Shown here: positions 40,981-49,356 of the stretch, one piece after another
Numbering within the stretch: the first letter of the stretch is position 1
Layout of the letters: every line of letters starts with the position of its first letter
Translations under genes and position numbers: made by a program
From: Nonomuraea montanisoli
GTDB lineage: Bacteria; Actinomycetota; Actinomycetes; Streptosporangiales; Streptosporangiaceae
DNA: 64,000 nucleotides
Assembly (NCBI RefSeq): GCF_013363975.1
Contig: NZ_JABWGN010000002.1
Coordinates: 372,001 to 436,000, forward strand
Direction of reading: 5' to 3'
The notes under the pieces: generated by a model
What the model was told of the DNA's origin: nothing
The model's database searches: none
The model's input: the letters and a program-made list of their open reading frames with translations, nothing else

Positions 40981-42186
40981 TCACGGGCCCCAGAACCTCA
41001 CCTCCGGATATTCGGCGGAGGGACCGTCCAGAAGAGGGCGACGTTCGCCGCGCAGGTGCGTGTCCAGGAAGGCCGTGACGTAGGCGCGGGTGATCCGCAA
41101 CGAGCGCTCGCCGTCGATCGGGGACGCGGGCAGCCCGAGCTGGGGCTGGAGCACCGCGTAGTCCACGAAGCTCATGTGCTCGGCCCCCGTGACGGTCAGC
41201 CAGCGCTTCCAGTCGCCGGTCACGTGCGTCCAGAACGTGTCCCACGAGCCCTGCTCGCCGCTCGTGCTCGGCTGCTGACGGGGGTTGCCGATCATCATGA
41301 ACGGCTTGCCGATGTCCTGGGCCGGGGTCTTCGGGTTGTACGAGCCGTCCAGGTTGACCGCGGCCCGGATGCGCCGGCTCACGGGGAGCAGATGGGCGGC
41401 GCTCTGCCCGCCTACCGAGTGGCCCACCATCGCGATCCTGCGCTCGTCGACGAGGCGTCTCCAGCGCCCCGCCTTCTCCAGCCGGTCCAGCACGAACTCC
41501 GTGTCGGCCGCCCGCACCCGCGCCACCTTCTCGCCCAGCTCGGGCGTCTGCCCGCCCTTGCCGGCCTCGAACGTCGCGGTCCTGCCGTCCGGGAGCGTGG
41601 TCGCCACGGCCTCGTACGTGTGCCCGATGGCCGCGACCACGTAGCCTCTGCTCGCGAACTCCTCGGCGAGCGAGGTCAACGTCGCCCTCGGCAGCGTCAT
41701 GCCGGGGGACATCACCACCAGCGGTCTGCCGCCCTTCCGTCCCAGCGCGGGCGCGTCGGTCGTGGCGTACGTCCTGGTCTTCGCGAGCGTGTCCGGTGGC
41801 AGGTCCTTCAACTGCGGCACGCTGCGCAGGATCAGCTCCGACTCCTCAGTCGTGACGTACGGGGCGGGGCTGTCCGCCGCCTTGCGCGCCGGATACCAGA
41901 CGGACACCATCAGCCCCCGGGCCTTGCGGTCGGGCACCCATGGATCGGGACGGCTGGAGTCGACCAGGTGGAGAGTCGAACGACCCACCAGGTGCGGACC
42001 GGTCGGGCGGGGAAGGGCGGGCTTGACGGCGGCCGCGGTGTGCGCGCCGGGACGCGACAGGGCGGCTGTCACGGATGCGTTCGAACGGGGTGAAGCGGAC
42101 GCGGCGGCCGGGGCGGACCCCATGAGTGTCGAGGTGCCGATGCAGGTGAGCGCGAGCAGAAGGCCCGCGACGGCGTGCTTCTTCAT
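40981..42186 (-). CDS. secreted alpha/beta hydrolase (PAF-acetylhydrolase-like)
   Basis: 401 residues with a signal peptide (MKKHAVAGLLLALTCIGTST, then APAAASA). Fold landmarks: RGLMVSVWYPARKA, PLVVMSPGM, nucleophile elbow IAMVGHSVGGQSAAHLLP, an Asp in AAVNLDGSYNP, and C-terminal TGAEHMSFVDYAVLQP supplying His. This is the pattern of platelet-activating-factor acetylhydrolase-like and related cutinase-like esterases. ATG 42186 is chosen because the signal peptide starts there; the 86 upstream residues in frame are spurious. Divergent from the sensor kinase. Confidence 0.88.
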   Translation of the reverse strand: MKKHAVAGLLLALTCIGTSTLMGSAPAAASASPRSNASVTAALSRPGAHTAAAVKPALPRPTGPHLVGRSTLHLVDSSRPDPWVPDRKARGLMVSVWYPARKAADSPAPYVTTEESELILRSVPQLKDLPPDTLAKTRTYATTDAPALGRKGGRPLVVMSPGMTLPRATLTSLAEEFASRGYVVAAIGHTYEAVATTLPDGRTATFEAGKGGQTPELGEKVARVRAADTEFVLDRLEKAGRWRRLVDERRIAMVGHSVGGQSAAHLLPVSRRIRAAVNLDGSYNPKTPAQDIGKPFMMIGNPRQQPSTSGEQGSWDTFWTHVTGDWKRWLTVTGAEHMSFVDYAVLQPQLGLPASPIDGERSLRITRAYVTAFLDTHLRGERRPLLDGPSAEYPEVRFWGP

Positions 42187-42258
42187 GCCGCCCACCTTTC
42201 TGGAGAACCGGGCGGCACCGTACCCGGCGAAAGAGACGGAGCACGTTCGACTTTCGTA

Positions 42259-42281
42259 GGGGGTCGTCCCGCCGGACCCCC
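42259..42281. promoter_or_regulatory. 7-bp inverted repeat between divergent genes
   Basis: gggggtc (42259-42265) and gaccccc (42275-42281) are perfect arms 15 bp before the sensor kinase ATG, in the 109-bp gap shared with the divergent hydrolase. Could be an operator or an RNA hairpin over the leader. Confidence 0.45.
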
Positions 42282-42295
42282 GATAGCCTCGGGCC

Positions 42296-44500
42296 ATGAC
42301 GTACGGCGACGGAAGCGTTATCGAGCGCATCACGCCGTGGACGCTCGGTGCGGTGGTCTCCGCGCTGTCCATGGCCTCGGTGACCGGCAGCGTGGGCGTC
42401 CCTTCGGGGCTGCCTTCGCCGCTGCTCGTCGCGGTGGCCGTCACCTCGGGCGCGGTCGCGGTGTTCGCGGCACTGGGCGAGCGGATGGCGCTTCACGCGG
42501 ACGAGCGGTCGGCGCTGGACGCGGACAACCGGACGTCGCTGCGCGGGACCGAACGGACGCCGCCGCATGCGGACAACCGGGCGGCGCTGGTCGGGGATGA
42601 CGGGGCTGCGCTGTTCGGGGACGACGGGACGCCCCGGCAGGCTGACGGGGGAGCGTCGCGTCACGCGGACGGGAAGCCGTCGCCCCGCGCGGACGGGAAG
42701 CCGTCGCGTCACGCGGGCGGGAAGCCGTGGCATGACACGGGCGGGAAGTCATGGCGCCACATGAGCGGCGAGCCTTTGCGTCACATGGGTGGGCGTCGGT
42801 TGTGGCCGCTCGTCCTGGTGGGCGCGGTGTTCTATGTGTGGCTGGTGATGTGGCCGGCCGCCGCGGCGGCGTCCTATTACGCGGGCGCACGGCTGCGTGG
42901 GCGTGCCCTGTGGCTGTACTGCGGGGGAGCGGTCGCGGTCCTGGCTGCGGGCGGCGTCGTCTCCCATCTCGCGGGCGGCTACCGCATGGTGGTCGCGGGC
43001 ACTCTGCCCAACGTGGTGGTCCTGGGCGGCGCGCTGCTGGGACTGCCCCTGATGGCCGGCCTGTGGACGCGGGCGCGCAGGCAAGTGATCGACGCGATGC
43101 GCGAGCAGGCCGAGCAGCTCCGGCGGGAGCAGGGGCTGCGCGCCGACCAGGCCAGGGCACACGAACGCGCGCGCATCGCCAGGGAGATGCACGACGTGGT
43201 CGCGCACCGGGTGTCGCTGATGGTGCTCCACGCCGGCGCGCTGGAGCTGCGCGCGCCGGACGAGTCCACGGCCGAGGCCGCGGCCCTCATCGGCCGGGTC
43301 GGCCGGGACGCGCTGACCAATCTGCGCGAGGTCCTCGGGGTGCTGCGCTCGGCGGGCGGCGTCTCACATGAGGTCGGAGCTGCGGCGTCAGCGGAGGGTG
43401 GGGCCGCGCCATCCGAGGATGAGGTCGCGTCCCTCGCGGGGAGTGTTGGGGCACGGGACGGCGGTGCTGCTGGGGGAGCTGTGCCAGCAGAGGGTGAGGT
43501 CGCGTCATTCGCGGGGAGTGCTGGGGCACGCGACTGCGGTGATGCCCCGGGTGCTGCGTCACCAGAGATCGGTATTGCGTCGGATGCCACGTCACCAGAG
43601 CCGGGTGCTGCATCACCGGAGGGGAGCGCTGCGTCGCGGGTGCAGGAGCCGAGCGACGCGCCTGCCAGGGGCGACACGCCTGCCATGGTGGAGTCGAGTG
43701 CGGGGTCATCCGGTCCGGTGACAGGGGTGCGGACCGGGTCTGATGACGGGGTGAATGGCCTTCCGGCAGGGCCGGTCGATGGCGTACCGGGCGCTCAGCC
43801 CGGGTTCGCCGATCACGTACGGCGGCATCTGACGGGCGGTGCAGAGCTCCATCCACAGCCGACGCTCGCCGACCTCGACCGGCTGCTCGACGAGTCGCGT
43901 GCACTGGGCGTCGTGGTCACCCGGCATGACGAGGGGGAGGTGCGTTCGCTGAGTTCCACGGTCGAACGCACCGCCTACCGCGTCATCCAGGAGGCCCTCA
44001 CCAACGCGCACAAGCATGCGGGCGACACCAGGATCGACGTGTTCGTCCGCTATCTGCCTGCGGATCTCGAGGTGGTGGTGCGTAACACGGCACCGCCCAG
44101 GTCCGACCGCGGATGTCCGGATGGCGGAATGTCGCATGGGGGGCGTCCAGGTGCTGACGCTGGGGCTGGGGTGCCGGGATCCGGGTGGGGGCTGGTCGGG
44201 TTGAGGGAGCGGGTGGAGCTGGCCGGAGGCATCCTGGTGGCCGGTCCCCACGTCGAGGAACGGGCCATGGATGGGGCGAGGCGCGACGAGGAGGGCGGAA
44301 CTCGGGTGGGGGTGAGCGGTGGGGCCCAAGCCGAGGACGGGTCCAAGGGCGAGGATGAGTCCCCGGTCAGGGGCGCGGGTTGGGCCGAGGTGCAGGAGCA
44401 GGCCAGGAAGAAGGGGCGACCCGGAGCCGGGGACCAGGCCGGGGAACCGGTCTGGGACGAGGTGGGGTTTCAGGTGCTGGCGAGGATACCGGCTCCATGA
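42296..44500 (+). CDS. NarL-type sensor histidine kinase with three repeat insertions
   Basis: 734 residues, nearly twice the normal size. TM segments at about 15-60 and 168-260; HisKA_3 dimerisation/phosphorylation box with His in ARIAREMHDVVAHRVSLMVL; HATPase with YRVIQEALTNAHKHAGD (N box) and GSGWGLVGLRERVELAGG (G box). Extra material interrupts it in four places: octapeptide repeats between TM1 and TM2 (68-171), an acidic Ala/Ser/Gly block between HisKA and HATPase (about 360-510), a 30-residue Gly-rich piece inside the HATPase lid, and a charged tail. All core motifs survive. Overlaps the response regulator by four bases. Confidence 0.88.
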   Translation: MTYGDGSVIERITPWTLGAVVSALSMASVTGSVGVPSGLPSPLLVAVAVTSGAVAVFAALGERMALHADERSALDADNRTSLRGTERTPPHADNRAALVGDDGAALFGDDGTPRQADGGASRHADGKPSPRADGKPSRHAGGKPWHDTGGKSWRHMSGEPLRHMGGRRLWPLVLVGAVFYVWLVMWPAAAAASYYAGARLRGRALWLYCGGAVAVLAAGGVVSHLAGGYRMVVAGTLPNVVVLGGALLGLPLMAGLWTRARRQVIDAMREQAEQLRREQGLRADQARAHERARIAREMHDVVAHRVSLMVLHAGALELRAPDESTAEAAALIGRVGRDALTNLREVLGVLRSAGGVSHEVGAAASAEGGAAPSEDEVASLAGSVGARDGGAAGGAVPAEGEVASFAGSAGARDCGDAPGAASPEIGIASDATSPEPGAASPEGSAASRVQEPSDAPARGDTPAMVESSAGSSGPVTGVRTGSDDGVNGLPAGPVDGVPGAQPGFADHVRRHLTGGAELHPQPTLADLDRLLDESRALGVVVTRHDEGEVRSLSSTVERTAYRVIQEALTNAHKHAGDTRIDVFVRYLPADLEVVVRNTAPPRSDRGCPDGGMSHGGRPGADAGAGVPGSGWGLVGLRERVELAGGILVAGPHVEERAMDGARRDEEGGTRVGVSGGAQAEDGSKGEDESPVRGAGWAEVQEQARKKGRPGAGDQAGEPVWDEVGFQVLARIPAP
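42497..42808. repeat. in-frame 24-bp repeat, thirteen octapeptides
   Basis: Residues 68-171 of the sensor kinase are thirteen consecutive eight-residue units, for example ADNRTSLR, ADNRAALV, ADGGASRH, ADGKPSPR, ADGKPSRH, AGGKPWHD, TGGKSWRH, MSGEPLRH. No unit is lost or shifted in frame. They lie in the loop between transmembrane segments. Confidence 0.92.
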
Positions 44501-45144
44501 TCCGTGTACTGGTGGTCGATGACGAGGCGCTCGTCAGGTCCGGGTTGCGGATGATCCTGGAGGCCGCGGGCGACATGGTGGTCGTCGGTGAGGCTCGGGA
44601 CGGCGATGAGGCCGTGTCCGCAAACACCCGGCTCAGGCCCGACGTCGTGCTGATGGACGTCCGCATGCCGGGCACCGACGGCCTGACCGCCGGTGCGCGG
44701 CTGATGGCGGGGCCGCGAGCGCCGAAGCTCATCATGTTGACCACGTTCGACCTGGACGAGTACGTCCACGAGGCGCTGCGAGTGGGGGCCGTGGGGTTCC
44801 TGCTGAAGGACACGCCGCCGCGCGACCTGGCCGCCGCCGTGCGTACGGTGGCGGCCGGGCACGCCATGCTGTCGCCCACGGTCACCAAACGGGTGATCAG
44901 CTCGTTCGCCGACAGAACCCCTTCTCGGGCGGAGGCCGCGCGTGGCCGGCTCGCGACGCTGACGGCCCGCGAGGAAGACGTGATCAGGGCCGTTGCTCGT
45001 GGCCTGTCCAACGCCGAGATCGGCCGCGAGCTCAAGTTGACCGAGGCGACCGTGAAGGCTCATGTCAGCCGGGTGCTGGCCAAGCTGAACCTTGCCAACC
45101 GGGTCCAGGCAGCCATCCTGGTCCACGACGCCGACCTCGGCTGA
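44497..45144 (+). CDS. NarL/LuxR-type response regulator
   Basis: 215 residues. Receiver domain with acidic pocket LVVDDEALVRSGL, phosphorylated Asp in PDVVLMDVRMPGTDGL, Thr in MLTTFDLDEY and Lys in GFLLKDTPPRDLA; C-terminal LuxR HTH LTAREEDVIRAVARGLSNAE, IGRELKLTEATVKAHVSRVL. Partner of the kinase upstream (ATGA overlap). Target genes unknown; candidates are the divergent hydrolase and the pair itself. Confidence 0.95.
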   Translation: MIRVLVVDDEALVRSGLRMILEAAGDMVVVGEARDGDEAVSANTRLRPDVVLMDVRMPGTDGLTAGARLMAGPRAPKLIMLTTFDLDEYVHEALRVGAVGFLLKDTPPRDLAAAVRTVAAGHAMLSPTVTKRVISSFADRTPSRAEAARGRLATLTAREEDVIRAVARGLSNAEIGRELKLTEATVKAHVSRVLAKLNLANRVQAAILVHDADLG

Positions 45145-45146
45145 TC

Positions 45147-45391
45147 GGGTGCCGTCTTCTGGTTCATGCTGCTGTGGTGGGTTGGTGGGGCGTGGTCTTC
45201 TGGCCCCGATGCGGACTTGGGCTGGCCGGGTGCGGTTCTTTGGTTCACGATGCTGCGGGGGGCTGGCCGGGTGCGGTCTTCTGGTTCATGATGCTGCGGG
45301 GGCCGATCGGGTGCGGTCTTCTGGTTGATGGTGCTGTGGTGGGCTGGTCGGGTGCGGTCTTCTGGTTCATGGTGCCGTGGTGGGTTGGTCA
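45147..45391. repeat. six 40-41 bp tandem units after the response regulator
   Basis: Units start near 45147, 45188, 45228, 45269, 45309 and 45350, each beginning gggtgcggtcttctggttca or a variant. They directly follow the stop codon. No spacers separate them. Open frames across the array are repeat artefacts. Confidence 0.9.
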
Positions 45392-45603
45392 GCCGGTGAT
45401 CTTCCGGGCCGCGATGTCGAGCTGGGTGGTCCTGTGCGCGCTGTGCCGGTTCGAGTGCGCAAGGCCGCCGGTATGACGTCCACCGCTACGGCTGCGTCGC
45501 CTTCATCCCCTTAGGTGTATCCCTGCCGCGCAGAGGCCCTGCCCCCCCTCGTGCACATCCTCATGACGGCCTGCCGCCCCGGGGGATGAGGACTCCCAAG
45601 CAT

Positions 45604-45630
45604 CGCACCGGTCAGCAACCGACCGGTGCG
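45604..45630. promoter_or_regulatory. 10-bp perfect hairpin upstream of the erm-type locus
   Basis: cgcaccggtc (45604-45613) pairs with gaccggtgcg (45621-45630), loop of seven. No T-run follows. It could end upstream transcription or serve as an operator; ggaacgttcc (45657-45666), another perfect palindrome, lies just beyond in the likely promoter. Confidence 0.6.
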
Positions 45631-45680
45631 TCGCGGAAAAGGCGTTGCGCCGGAACGGAACGTTCCCTAAGGTCTCGCGC

Positions 45681-45740
45681 ATGACAGGCTTCTGCATCTG
45701 CTTCATTCGCATCCGCTCCGGCCGGGCCCAGGCCCGCTAG
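45681..45740 (+). CDS. 19-residue leader peptide of the erm-type gene
   Basis: Short ORF ATG...TAG with AAGG eight bases upstream, encoding MTGFCICFIRIRSGRAQAR. The stop is 82 bp before the methyltransferase. Inducible erm genes carry such leaders, where drug-bound ribosomes stall; the RIR here matches the Arg/Lys-x-Arg/Lys arrest motif known from macrolide stalling peptides, and the hydrophobic stretch before it is also typical. Identification rests on position and motif, so it is a strong candidate rather than proven. Confidence 0.6.
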   Translation: MTGFCICFIRIRSGRAQAR

Positions 45741-45838
45741 GAGCGATTCTCCGCATCGCCTCCGGCGTGCCCGGGGCCCTTCGAGATCCCTTTTCTCTCG
45801 AAGACCCAGAAGGGCAACTGCTGTGGCGCAGTCTTTCG
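45741..45838 (+). promoter_or_regulatory. attenuator-like competing hairpins
   Basis: Hairpin A: cttcgaga (45779-45786) with tctcgaag (45796-45803). Hairpin B: cgaagac (45799-45805) with gtctttcg (45831-45838, one bulge), enclosing the agaaggg ribosome site and GTG start. A and B share the cgaag segment and cannot form together. A gggccc late in the leader ORF can also pair with gggccc at 45774-45779, linking leader translation to the fold. Confidence 0.55.
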
Positions 45839-46650
45839 CATTCGGCGACTTTTCCCACACCCAGAAGAAGACCGCCCAGAAGAAGGGCGGCGGTCGCACG
45901 CCCAGAGACCGGGCACGACGCGAGCTCTCCCAGAACTTCCTGGTCGATCGGCATGCCGTGGGCCAGATGGTCAAGGCGGCCGAACCCGCCGGGCTCATCC
46001 TGGAACCCGGCTCCGGCGAGGGCGTCCTGACCACGGCGCTGGCCGCGACCGGCGCCCACGTCATCGGCTACGAGCTCGATCCGCTGCTCGCGGCCAAGGT
46101 ACGGGCCAGGACCCGTGACAACGCGGGCATCGAGATCGTGAAGGGCGACTTCACCGCGGCCCGGCCGCCGGAGGAGCCGTTCGCGGTCGTCGGCAACATC
46201 CCGTACTCGATCACCTCGAAGATCGTGGACTGGTGCCTGACGGCCGAGCACCTCACCTCCGCGACCCTCCTCACCCAGCTCGAGTACGCGCGCAAGCGCT
46301 CGGGCGACTACGGCCGGTGGAGCCTGGTCACGGTGCTCAGCTGGCCGTGGTTCACCTGGGAGCTGCTCGGCCACGTCGACCGGACCAGCTTCCGCCCGGT
46401 GCCCTCGGTCGACTCGGCCATCCTGCGCATCGACCGGCGGCCGGACCCGCTGGTCGCGGACGAGCAGGCCTATCGAGAACTGGTGGAGCTCGGCTTCACC
46501 GGTGTCGGCGGCTCGTTGCACGCCTCGCTCGAGCCGCACTACCGACATCTCCCTCAGGCCTTCCGCGCCGCGGGCATCGCTCCCGACACGGTCGTCGCCT
46601 TCGTCCATCCGGATCAGTGGATCACGCTGTTCCGGGAGCTGCACCGCTGA
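45823..46650 (+). CDS. erm: Erm-type 23S rRNA (adenine-N6) dimethyltransferase
   Basis: 275 residues, KsgA/Erm superfamily. Motifs: RRELSQNFLVD (33-42), SAM motif I LILEPGSGEGVLTTAL (58-73), IGYELDP (81-87), EIVKGDFTAA, catalytic GNIPYSITSK (124-133), FRPVPSVDSAILRI (190-203), and the C-terminal FVHPDQWITLFRELH. SQNFL and the FVxPDQWxxLF ending are typical of actinobacterial Erm rather than KsgA. Erm dimethylates A2058 and gives macrolide-lincosamide-streptogramin B resistance. GTG 45823 with AAGGG upstream. A leader ORF and hairpins precede it. A Lys/Gln-rich N-terminal tail (13-25) is an addition. Confidence 0.85.
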   Translation: MAQSFAFGDFSHTQKKTAQKKGGGRTPRDRARRELSQNFLVDRHAVGQMVKAAEPAGLILEPGSGEGVLTTALAATGAHVIGYELDPLLAAKVRARTRDNAGIEIVKGDFTAARPPEEPFAVVGNIPYSITSKIVDWCLTAEHLTSATLLTQLEYARKRSGDYGRWSLVTVLSWPWFTWELLGHVDRTSFRPVPSVDSAILRIDRRPDPLVADEQAYRELVELGFTGVGGSLHASLEPHYRHLPQAFRAAGIAPDTVVAFVHPDQWITLFRELHR

Positions 46651-46737
46651 TCGGTCCGTGGTCGCGCCGTCCCCCTCGTCGGTGAACGTACCGGCGAAGG
46701 TGACGGCGCGACCACGGTCGCGCGGCCGCCCCTGATC

Positions 46738-47154
46738 GTGCGGTGTTCGCCCGGGCGACCGGTGCCGGGGAGACCGGTGGCCGATCACGGCTGCGGCCCC
46801 GGACGGGTGACGGCGCACCTGCGGGACCGGGGACTGGACACCTTCGGCCTCGACCTGTCGCGGGTGAAGCCGGCGGACGAGTACGAGTACTTGGACTATC
46901 ACGGAGTGGCGTGGGCCGGCTTTCCGCTTCGACAAGACCAGCTACGCCGCGGCCATCTTGGAGGTCCGACGCCGTCGATCCATCTCAAGATCCGAACTCC
47001 GTGTGACGGACGGTTCCGCCTGGAGACCGCGCTCGAAGCCGCCGAGGAACCGGCGGAGCCGAGCTCGCCGGGGTCTCCCGGCGCCGTGGAGCGGCTGACC
47101 GCCGCTGCCGCGCTGCCCGAGGACGGGGCAAAGAGCTCCAACGGCTGATCGCCG
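46738..47154 (+). pseudogene. decayed SAM-methyltransferase fragment
   Basis: The frame PVADHGCGPGRVTAHLRDRG with LDTFGLDLS matches motif I-II of small SAM-dependent methyltransferases (normally DLGCGPG). Next DEYEYLDYHGVAWAG appears, after which the sensible reading moves to another frame (FRFDKTSYAAAILEVRR). The full domain is not present in any frame. The stretch 46651-47312 holds no intact gene. Confidence 0.55.
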
Positions 47155-47312
47155 AGATGCGCATGCTGCTGGGGAGCCGGCCGAAACCCGCGGACGAGTG
47201 CGAACTGGAGGCTGGACGTCCTGGGTGATCCGCAGCAGGTGTGCCGCCGTGCTCCCCTCAGCGTCCGCGCGCACCTGCGATCCGGCCAGGATCCGCGCCC
47301 GGATCGAATGAG

Positions 47313-48218
47313 TCAGGCCTCTGCGTCACCTCGAGGAGCTGATGGCACGAGCTCGCGTACGACGGCAAGGAAGTTGGCCGTGACCGGCCTCATGTGAGCG
47401 CGATCCCACACGGCGCCCACCTGCCATCTCGCGGGAGGCAATTCGATCGGCACAATGGTGACGGCGGGGGATGCGATGGTGACGGCACTGGCCGGCACGA
47501 TGGCGACGCCGGCGCCGGAGGCCACCAGGGCCACGACTGTTTGCAGATCGTGAGCTTCCTGCAGGATGTGCGGCCTCAGGTCGTAGGCGCCGAGGAAGCC
47601 GTCGACCTGGGCCGCCAGTCCTGGGCCCTTCGCCGACGCCAGCCGGATGAGCGGGCGGTCGGCCAGCCATGACACGACGCTCTGATCGCTCAGAGGCGCG
47701 GGTCCTTCGTCGCAGGTCACGGCGATGGCCAGCGTGTCAGTGCGCAGGGTGATGGCCCCCAGATCGTCGTCCACAGGCAGCCTGACGAAACCGACATGCA
47801 GCCGGCCCGCCCGTATGAGGTCTGTCTGAGTGGCGCCGGACATGTCGTCAAGGGTGATCTCGACGTGAGGGTAGCGGCGGCGGAACGCCGCCACGGCGCG
47901 CGGGGCCAGGTCGATGGTGGACATTCCGAAGCCGACGCTCAGCAAGCCCCGTTCGCCGAGTGCGGTCTGGCGGGCCCGCCGGGTCAGGATGTCCGCGCGG
48001 CGGACGAGGTCCTGGGCATCGGGGAGGAACATCTGGCCGAGGGGGGTCAGGGCGGCCCCGTGCCGTCCCCGGTCGAACAGCAGCCCGCCGATCTCGGCCT
48101 CCAGAGCCTGAATCTGCTTGGTCAGGGCGGGCTGTGTGACACAGAGCTCCTGCGCCGCCCGGCCGAACGCGCCCAGCCTGGCCGTCTCGATGAACGCGCG
48201 CAGCAGACGAAGTTCCAT
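47313..48218 (-). CDS. LysR family transcriptional regulator
   Basis: 301 residues from ATG 48218. HTH MELRLLRAFIETARLGAFGR, CVTQPALTKQIQALEAEIGG; effector domain LLSVGFGMSTIDLAPRAVAA onwards with a typical DLQTVVALVASGAGVAIVPA loop. Divergent from the nitrilase/ABC operon with a 97-bp shared promoter containing an AT-rich dyad (gtatatggatac, 48225-48236) suitable as its binding site. Likely controls that operon. Confidence 0.92.
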   Translation of the reverse strand: MELRLLRAFIETARLGAFGRAAQELCVTQPALTKQIQALEAEIGGLLFDRGRHGAALTPLGQMFLPDAQDLVRRADILTRRARQTALGERGLLSVGFGMSTIDLAPRAVAAFRRRYPHVEITLDDMSGATQTDLIRAGRLHVGFVRLPVDDDLGAITLRTDTLAIAVTCDEGPAPLSDQSVVSWLADRPLIRLASAKGPGLAAQVDGFLGAYDLRPHILQEAHDLQTVVALVASGAGVAIVPASAVTIASPAVTIVPIELPPARWQVGAVWDRAHMRPVTANFLAVVRELVPSAPRGDAEA

Positions 48219-48315
48219 TCCCACAGTATATGGATACCGTCGAAATTTTCATTGGACCGGGCCGGCTCGGATGAGATGTCATATGAACCTGCCAATCCGG
48301 TTCAGGGAGGATCAT

Positions 48316-49356
48316 TTGTCAGCGCCGACCGTCGACAATAAACAGATAAACGTCCTGAGGTGCGCCTCGGTGCAGTTCGAGGCCATGCCCGACGCCAAAG
48401 AACGCAATTTGGAGAGGATCAAGCACTTCGTGCGTGAAGCCGCCTCCGACTCCGTGCGAGTCATTGTGTTCCCCGAAATGTGCCTGCTGGGCTACTGGCA
48501 TCTCCGCAACCATTCGGCCGAGCGGCTCCGCGAACTCGCGGAGCCGATCTCCGGGCCGTCGACCACCGAGGTGCGCCGGCTCGCGATGGAGAGCGGCATG
48601 GCCGTCGGCGTGGGATTCCTGGAGGTGGGCGAGGACGGCCGCCTCTTCAACTCGTACGCGGTATGCCTTCCCGACGGGCAGGTGCACCGCCATCGCAAGC
48701 TGCACGCGTTCGAGCACGAAGCCATATCCAGCGGCGAGGAGTACACCGTATTCGACACTCCCTGGGGTGTTCGCCTCGGGGTGCTCATCTGCTGGGACAA
48801 CAATCTTGTGGAAAACGTGCGCGCCACCGCCCTCATGGGCGCCTCCGTCCTTCTGGCTCCCCATCAGACCGGCGGAACGGCGTCGCGCAGTCCTCATGCG
48901 ATGAAGCCGATCCCGATGGAATACTGGCAGGCCAGATATCGGGATCGGGAAACAATAGAGGAGCAGTTCCGCGGGCCCAGTGGACGCGAATGGCTGCTCC
49001 GCTGGCTGCCGTCGCGCGCCCACGACAACGGCCTCGGCATCGTCTTCAGCAACGGCGTCGGGCGTGACGACGACGAGGTGCGCACAGGGAACGCCATGAT
49101 CCTCGACCCCTATGGCCGGATCATGGTGGAGACGACTTCTCCCGAGGACACCATGGTGGTCGCCGACCTTGACCTGGGACTCCTGCCGATGTCCACCGGG
49201 CGGCGCTGGCTGAAGGGCCGTAGACCCGAGTTGTACGGGATTCTCACCGAGCGTTTCGGCGACGAGCGCGACCCACGCACCGCGCGTTTCTCCGACGAGC
49301 CCGCGCGCATCGACGTCTCACACCCTCACGACATGCGGCAGGAAAGTCACTCATGA
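48316..49356 (+). CDS. carbon-nitrogen hydrolase (nitrilase superfamily)
   Basis: 346 residues. Complete Glu-Lys-Cys triad: Glu in VIVFPEMCLLGYW, Lys in HRKLHAFEHE, Cys in LGVLICWDNNLVENVR. Hydrolyses an amide, carbamoyl or nitrile bond. Start: TTG 48316 has a perfect GGGAGG five bases upstream, while ATG 48283 has no clear site; both are in frame. Overlaps the transport lipoprotein by four bases (ATGA). With a sugar-type importer and ROK kinase, it probably attacks an imported N-containing sugar derivative. Confidence 0.9.
   Translation: MSAPTVDNKQINVLRCASVQFEAMPDAKERNLERIKHFVREAASDSVRVIVFPEMCLLGYWHLRNHSAERLRELAEPISGPSTTEVRRLAMESGMAVGVGFLEVGEDGRLFNSYAVCLPDGQVHRHRKLHAFEHEAISSGEEYTVFDTPWGVRLGVLICWDNNLVENVRATALMGASVLLAPHQTGGTASRSPHAMKPIPMEYWQARYRDRETIEEQFRGPSGREWLLRWLPSRAHDNGLGIVFSNGVGRDDDEVRTGNAMILDPYGRIMVETTSPEDTMVVADLDLGLLPMSTGRRWLKGRRPELYGILTERFGDERDPRTARFSDEPARIDVSHPHDMRQESHS

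Noticed and set aside
45147..45391. CRISPR-like array
   Set aside because: Units are contiguous and degenerate with no unique spacers, and no cas genes are nearby.
45174..45476. 100-codon Trp/Gly-rich ORF
   Set aside because: It reads through the 41-bp tandem array in one of several open frames and has no ribosome site.
45823..46650. KsgA/RsmA (16S rRNA dimethyltransferase)
   Set aside because: SQNFL, the FVHPDQWITLF ending, lack of the usual ispE neighbour and the leader ORF favour Erm; a tree would settle it.
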